From assembly GCA_934167735.1 (NCBI GenBank), contig CAKPLV010000021.1, positions 1-10,187 of the forward strand: a stretch of 10,187 bases of DNA. Reading direction: 5' to 3'. The position numbers were made by a program, and so were the translations under genes. Shown here one piece after another: positions 7,244 through 10,187 of the stretch. The notes beneath the pieces were generated by a model. It saw only the letters and a list, made by a program, of their open reading frames with translations. It made no database searches and was not told the origin of the DNA. The stretch comes from an uncultured Clostridia bacterium (GTDB lineage: Bacteria; Bacillota; Clostridia; TANB77; CAG-508). Numbering within the stretch: position 1 is the stretch's first letter; each line of letters begins with the position of its first letter.

Positions 7244-7882
7244 ATGAAGAACAAAAAAATTATAATAACTATTGTAGCTGTTTTACTAGTTGTAGGAATA
7301 ATAGTAGGAGCAACACTTTTAATCAAAAATAAAAATAAATCTGATGGCGAAACAAAGCTTAAAAACACATATGACAAATTAACTTCAAGCCAAACATATT
7401 TATTTGAGATGAAGCAAGATGATGAAAATAAAACTGTAATGGCAAAAAGAAATGATGAAACAGTTATTGATCAATATTCAAAAGAAGGTGGACATTCAAC
7501 AACACTTGTAAAAGATGGAAACACATATTTAATATTACATGATAGAAAAGAATATTATGTGTATGAAAGAAATAATATTGAACAATCAATTTTAACTGAT
7601 GGAATTCAAGATCTTTTAACTAAGAAATTTACAGAAGGTACAGAAAAAATTGACGGAAAAAATTATCGTTATGAAGAATATAATACAAGTACAATATTCA
7701 TGATTACAAATAGTTTAAAATTAGACGAAAATGTTAAAACAAGATTTTATTTCGACAAAAATAAAAATCTAACATATATTAAAACAATTTACGAAAATTC
7801 AGAAGAAACATTAAAAATTAATATATCAAACAGTGTTGATGATTCTTTATTTACAATACCATCAACATATGCAGAAAACTAA
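7244..7882 (+). CDS. Unknown membrane-anchored extracytoplasmic protein
   Basis: I do not recognise this 212-residue protein. A short basic N-terminus (MKNKK) is followed by one hydrophobic segment (about 6-27). Because there is no cysteine anywhere, it is not a lipoprotein, and no clear signal peptidase site is visible, so an uncleaved anchor is likely. The rest (about 28-212) is hydrophilic and rich in Lys, Asp, Asn, Thr and Tyr. It has alternating short strands such as NTYLILHDRKEYYVYE, a middle helix (about 111-128), and ends FTIPSTYAEN. The strand-rich pattern and the F-x-I-P ending recall LolA/LppX-like or DUF4412-like carrier folds, but this is only an impression. GGAAGGAG at 7229-7236 lies 7 bases before the ATG, and a strong promoter precedes it. 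fucO follows after 59 bases with no terminator between, so they may share transcripts. Confidence 0.85.
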   Translation: MKNKKIIITIVAVLLVVGIIVGATLLIKNKNKSDGETKLKNTYDKLTSSQTYLFEMKQDDENKTVMAKRNDETVIDQYSKEGGHSTTLVKDGNTYLILHDRKEYYVYERNNIEQSILTDGIQDLLTKKFTEGTEKIDGKNYRYEEYNTSTIFMITNSLKLDENVKTRFYFDKNKNLTYIKTIYENSEETLKINISNSVDDSLFTIPSTYAEN

Positions 7883-7887
7883 AGAAG

Positions 7888-7913
7888 ATATATAAAACTA
7901 TTAATTTATATAT
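7888..7913. repeat. AT-only inverted repeat before fucO
   Basis: ATATATAAA (7888-7896) and TTTATATAT (7905-7913) are exact reverse complements separated by 8 bases. There is no G or C in the stem and no T tract, so it is not a convincing terminator. Chance in AT-rich DNA is quite possible. Confidence 0.3.
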
Positions 7914-7941
7914 ATAAAATCAAAAGAAGGAGTGAAAAAAT

Positions 7942-9102
7942 ATGGCAGAAAGATTCGTATTAAACGAAACATCATATTTTGGGAAAGGAGCTAGAGAAGA
8001 ATTACCAGGAGAGATACGTAAAAGAAAATTCAACAAAGTACTTGTTGTTACAGATAAAGCATTATTTGAATGTGGAGTTACAGCAAGAGTTACAGAAGTT
8101 TTAGATAAAGCTGGAATTGCTTATGACGTATATTCAGAAGTAAAACCAAATCCAACAATAAAAAATGTATTAGATGGTGTACAAGCTTGTAAAAATGCAG
8201 GTGCAGATGTTATAGTTGCTGTTGGTGGAGGATCAAGTATAGATACTGCAAAAGGAATATCTATAGTTATGACAAATCCAGATAGAGCAGATATAGTTTC
8301 ATTAAATGGTTTATCAAATACAGTAAACAGAGGAATGCCTATAATAGCATTACCAACAACATCTGGAACAGCAGCAGAAGTTACAATAAATTATGTAATT
8401 ACAGATGAAGAAAGAGAAATCAAAATGGTATGTGTAGATCCAAATGATATACCTGTTTTAGCAATTGTAGATTCAGATTTAATGGCATCAATGCCAAAAT
8501 CAATTGCAGCTGCTACAGGAATGGATGCTTTAACACATGGTATAGAAGGTTATATCACAAAAGCACATAACACAATGTCAGATATGTTCCATATGGAAGC
8601 TATTAAATTAATATTTAAATATTTACCAGCAGCAGTTAATGAAAAAGATGAAGAAGCGGTTGAAAAAATGGGACTAGCACAATATATAGCTGGAATGGGA
8701 TTCTCAAATGTAGGACTAGGAATTGTACATTCAATGGCACATCAACTTGGAGCTGTTTATGATACACCACATGGTCTTGCAAATGCAATATTACTTCCAA
8801 CAGTAATGAGATTTAATGGAGAAGATCCAGAAACAGCACAAAGATTCAGAGAAATATTAATAAATATAGGAAGACCAGATGCTGAACACTTAAGTGATCA
8901 AGATGTTATAAATACATTTGTATGGATGATAACAGAACTTTCAAAATCAGTTGGAATAACACAAACAGTTAAAGATGTTGGAGCAAGAGAAGAAGATTTT
9001 GATTTATTAGCAGAAAAAGCAATGCAAGATCCTTGCAAACCAGGAAATCCTAGAGAAGTTTCAAAAGAACAATTTATAGAATTATTTAGAAAAGCATTTT
9101 AA
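7942..9102 (+). CDS. fucO: Lactaldehyde reductase / iron-containing alcohol dehydrogenase
   Basis: The 386-residue group III (Fe-dependent) alcohol dehydrogenase is clearly similar to E. coli FucO along its length. Shared stretches include an N-terminal LNET, KPNPTI, GTAAEVTINYVITDEE, CVDPNDIP and GMGFSNVGLG. The dinucleotide-binding motif GGGSSIDTAK is at 95-104. The metal ligands expected from FucO are D195, H199 (GMDALTHGIEGY), H263 (IVHSMAH) and H277 (DTPHG), all present. FucO reduces L-lactaldehyde to L-1,2-propanediol with NADH in anaerobic fucose or rhamnose use. Relatives act on other short-chain alcohols and aldehydes, so the physiological substrate is inferred. The ribosome site AAGAAGGAGTG (7924-7934) precedes the ATG. 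No clear promoter of its own was seen; transcription may come from 7181. A strong terminator follows. Confidence 0.94.
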   Translation: MAERFVLNETSYFGKGAREELPGEIRKRKFNKVLVVTDKALFECGVTARVTEVLDKAGIAYDVYSEVKPNPTIKNVLDGVQACKNAGADVIVAVGGGSSIDTAKGISIVMTNPDRADIVSLNGLSNTVNRGMPIIALPTTSGTAAEVTINYVITDEEREIKMVCVDPNDIPVLAIVDSDLMASMPKSIAAATGMDALTHGIEGYITKAHNTMSDMFHMEAIKLIFKYLPAAVNEKDEEAVEKMGLAQYIAGMGFSNVGLGIVHSMAHQLGAVYDTPHGLANAILLPTVMRFNGEDPETAQRFREILINIGRPDAEHLSDQDVINTFVWMITELSKSVGITQTVKDVGAREEDFDLLAEKAMQDPCKPGNPREVSKEQFIELFRKAF

Positions 9103-9107
9103 TATTG

Positions 9108-9139
9108 TAGAGCATATACTAGTTATATGCTCTATTTTT
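9108..9139 (+). terminator. Rho-independent terminator of fucO
   Basis: A perfect 11-bp stem, TAGAGCATATA (9108-9118) with TATATGCTCTA (9124-9134), has a 5-base loop and is followed by TTTTT (9135-9139). It starts 6 bases after the fucO stop. The next promoter begins immediately after it. Confidence 0.88.
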
Positions 9140-9140
9140 G

Positions 9141-9169
9141 TAGACAAATCAACATAATTATGGTATAAT
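9141..9169 (+). promoter_or_regulatory. Promoter of the isolated 125-residue gene
   Basis: -35 TAGACA (9141-9146), a 17-base spacer and -10 TATAAT (9164-9169), preceded by TGG as an extended -10. Transcription should start near 9176. That would exclude the ATG at 9174 as a start codon and leaves about 34 bases of leader before ATG 9210. Confidence 0.75.
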
Positions 9170-9196
9170 AAATATGTTTACCAATAATAAAAAATT

Positions 9197-9202
9197 AGGA
9201 GG
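9197..9202 (+). promoter_or_regulatory. Shine-Dalgarno site deciding the start at 9210
   Basis: AGGAGG lies 7 bases before ATG 9210. The upstream in-frame ATG at 9174 has no ribosome site and lies at the predicted transcription start. Confidence 0.8.
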
Positions 9203-9209
9203 TAAAAGT

Positions 9210-9587
9210 ATGCATAAAGGAATGTATAATATCAAATGGTATGACAAACTAAATGCAAACAGTGTTAAAGAATTTGAGCAATCATTAATCAAATGGGCTC
9301 GGAAAAATGGTGAAAAAGCCAATTTAATATTTGATGGCTCAAGTCTTACCAAGGTTTCTGAGATGTTACTTTCGAACTGTGAGAAAGGCCTAATGTATCG
9401 CAAAGGTTACATTGTGGCAGACATACCAAGCAAGGTCAGAAGAATGGAAACTGATAACTTGGTAATCGAGTGGTATACTATGTGTGGCGACAAATGTGTA
9501 TTAAAATCAGTAACTTCTTTTGATGGAGAATGTTATTATTACCATCCTTCCAAGTGGGAAGATTCTGAGTTGTGGTATGCCTTCTAA
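9210..9587 (+). CDS. Unknown 125-residue cytoplasmic protein in its own transcription unit
   Basis: I do not recognise this protein. It has no signal peptide or membrane segment. It is rich in aromatic residues, with Trp at 10, 29, 88, 116 and 122, a YYY run near 109-111, and the C-terminus WYAF. Its four cysteines are C57, C92, C96 and C108; C92-G-D-K-C96 is a CxxxC pair, but no complete metal site is evident. The N-terminal half looks helical (about 17-33 and 46-62) and the C-terminal half strand-rich. It has its own promoter and terminator and no partner gene. By hand count its GC is about 36%, against about 25-30% in 60-base samples of priA and fucO. It uses codons rare nearby (CGG, CGC, TCG, GTC, ACC, GGC). 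This suggests acquisition by transfer, or different selection; no function is assigned. Confidence 0.82.
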   Translation: MHKGMYNIKWYDKLNANSVKEFEQSLIKWARKNGEKANLIFDGSSLTKVSEMLLSNCEKGLMYRKGYIVADIPSKVRRMETDNLVIEWYTMCGDKCVLKSVTSFDGECYYYHPSKWEDSELWYAF

Positions 9588-9593
9588 GTTTTT

Positions 9594-9626
9594 AAGAGAG
9601 ATATAAAATTTTATATCTCTCTTTTT
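9594..9626 (+). terminator. Rho-independent terminator of the 125-residue gene
   Basis: A perfect palindrome runs from 9594 to 9623 (arms AAGAGAGATATAAAA and its complement, meeting without a spacer, so the innermost few bases form the loop) and runs into TTTT up to 9626. It begins 7 bases after the stop codon and insulates the gene from valS. Confidence 0.85.
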
Positions 9627-9637
9627 ATGTAAAATAC

Positions 9638-9666
9638 TTGTAATTAATGTAAAAATATGAGATAAT
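9638..9666 (+). promoter_or_regulatory. valS promoter
   Basis: -35 TTGTAA (9638-9643), a 17-base spacer and -10 GATAAT (9661-9666), with TGA before it as an extended -10. Start of transcription is expected near 9673, leaving a leader of only about 35 bases. That is too short for a T-box, and no T-box consensus is visible. Confidence 0.65.
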
Positions 9667-9707
9667 AAAAAGCGTAAAATCAAGAGAAGAGGAGAGTATT
9701 GATATTA

Positions 9708-10187
9708 ATGAATGAACATAAATTAATGGATAAATATAATCCAAAAGAATTTGAAGATAAATTATATGAAGAATGGGAAAAAAATGGATATTTCAAACCT
9801 TCAATGAATAAAAATCAAGAAAGTTTTTGCATAGTAATGCCACCTCCAAATGTAACAGGAAAATTACATATGGGACATGCATTAGATGGTACAATGCAAG
9901 ACATATTAATAAGATATAAAAGAATGTGTGGATATAATACACTTTGGGTTCCAGGAACAGACCATGCAGCAATTGCAACAGAGGTAAAAGTTGTAGAAAA
10001 AATGAAAAAAGAAGAAGGATTAACAAAAGCCGATATAACAAGAGAACAATTCTTAGAAAGAGCATGGGCATGGACAAAAGAATATGGTGGAACAATCCAA
10101 AAACAACAACGTAAATTAGGTTGTTCATGTGACTGGGGCAGAAGCAGATTCACAATGGATGAAGGTCTATCAGAAGCAGTATTAGAT
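9708..10187 (+). CDS. valS: Valyl-tRNA synthetase, N-terminal part (cut by window end)
   Basis: The first 160 codons are present; the full enzyme is about 880 residues. ValS charges tRNA-Val with valine. Visible are the ValS N-terminal pattern MDKYNPKEFEDKLYEEWEKN, the class I block PPPNVTGKLHMGHAL (45-59) with HMGH (54-57) as the ATP-binding HIGH motif, WVPGTDHAAIATE (80-92), and the following conserved KLGCSCDWGRSRFTMDEG (137-154). The start is taken as ATG 9708. GAGGAG at 9689-9694 is 13 bases upstream, which is long. An in-frame TTG at 9699 (4-base spacing) and ATG 9726 are alternatives. A window-edge truncation, not a pseudogene, explains the open end. KMSKS, the editing domain and the anticodon domain lie outside. 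Confidence 0.95.
   Translation, partial: MNEHKLMDKYNPKEFEDKLYEEWEKNGYFKPSMNKNQESFCIVMPPPNVTGKLHMGHALDGTMQDILIRYKRMCGYNTLWVPGTDHAAIATEVKVVEKMKKEEGLTKADITREQFLERAWAWTKEYGGTIQKQQRKLGCSCDWGRSRFTMDEGLSEAVLD

Noticed and set aside
6907..7377. Open frame of 156 codons on the minus strand
   Set aside because: It is antisense to def and the next gene, consists mostly of Leu, Phe and Ile from AT-rich antisense codons, and has no sensible domain. Other minus-strand frames in the window are rejected for the same reason.
9174..9209. Upstream ATG extending the 125-residue gene by 12 codons
   Set aside because: It lies at the predicted transcription start and lacks a ribosome site, whereas ATG 9210 has AGGAGG at 7 bases.
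9594..9707. T-box or other riboswitch before valS
   Set aside because: The hairpin at 9594-9626 belongs to the preceding gene as a terminator, the space is too short, and no conserved T-box sequence is visible.
1..10187. Possible TGA-to-Trp recoding, suggested by the absence of TGA stops
   Set aside because: All tryptophans I checked are TGG, and all genes are full length under the standard code. About a dozen stops being TAA or TAG is expected in AT-rich DNA.
1..10187. CRISPR array, insertion sequence, tRNA or rRNA
   Set aside because: I saw no regularly spaced repeats, transposase motifs, tRNA cloverleaf-like segments or rRNA sequence on either strand.

Overview
The window is AT-rich DNA with all genes on the + strand, arginine coded almost always by AGA, strong Gram-positive Shine-Dalgarno sites and one-base stop/start overlaps. 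The gene set (yicC-remA-rpoZ-gmk-priA-def with rsmE, valS and dTDP-sugar genes) is typical of Firmicutes. A low-GC member of the Clostridia, perhaps an uncultured gut lineage, is my best guess, but nothing here fixes a genus. Tryptophan is TGG throughout, and every stop is TAA or TAG, so the standard code applies.

Layout. 1-1078: the end of a dTDP-rhamnose pathway cluster, with the tail of an rfbC-like epimerase gene followed by rfbB (dTDP-glucose 4,6-dehydratase). 1078-4356: a tightly packed housekeeping operon joined to rfbB without a break: rsmE (16S rRNA m3U methyltransferase), an unknown four-helix membrane protein, yicC (endoribonuclease family), remA (DUF370 DNA-binding regulator), rpoZ (RNA polymerase omega) and gmk (guanylate kinase). 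A hairpin overlaps the end of gmk. 4431-7166: priA (replication restart helicase) and def (peptide deformylase). 7181-9139: a promoter, an unknown membrane-anchored extracytoplasmic protein, fucO (lactaldehyde reductase / iron-dependent alcohol dehydrogenase) and a strong terminator. 9141-9626: a self-contained single-gene unit with its own promoter, a 125-residue protein I do not recognise and its own terminator. 9638-10187: a promoter and the 5' part of valS (valyl-tRNA synthetase), cut by the window edge.

How the genes relate. The central block combines information processing (rRNA methylation, RNA decay, RNA polymerase subunit, GMP phosphorylation, replication restart, N-terminal maturation of proteins). 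It resembles the yloC(yicC)-remA-gmk-rpoZ-coaBC-priA-def-fmt order of Bacillus subtilis, but rpoZ precedes gmk, and coaBC and fmt are missing from their usual places. The rfb genes supply dTDP-L-rhamnose precursors for surface polysaccharide. fucO would reduce the lactaldehyde made during deoxysugar breakdown or other short-chain aldehydes.

I see no CRISPR array, transposase, tRNA, rRNA or riboswitch, and no gene-free stretch longer than about 120 bases. I did not find a clear new multi-gene system. The items most worth following are the isolated, compositionally different 125-residue gene and the two unknown membrane-associated proteins.
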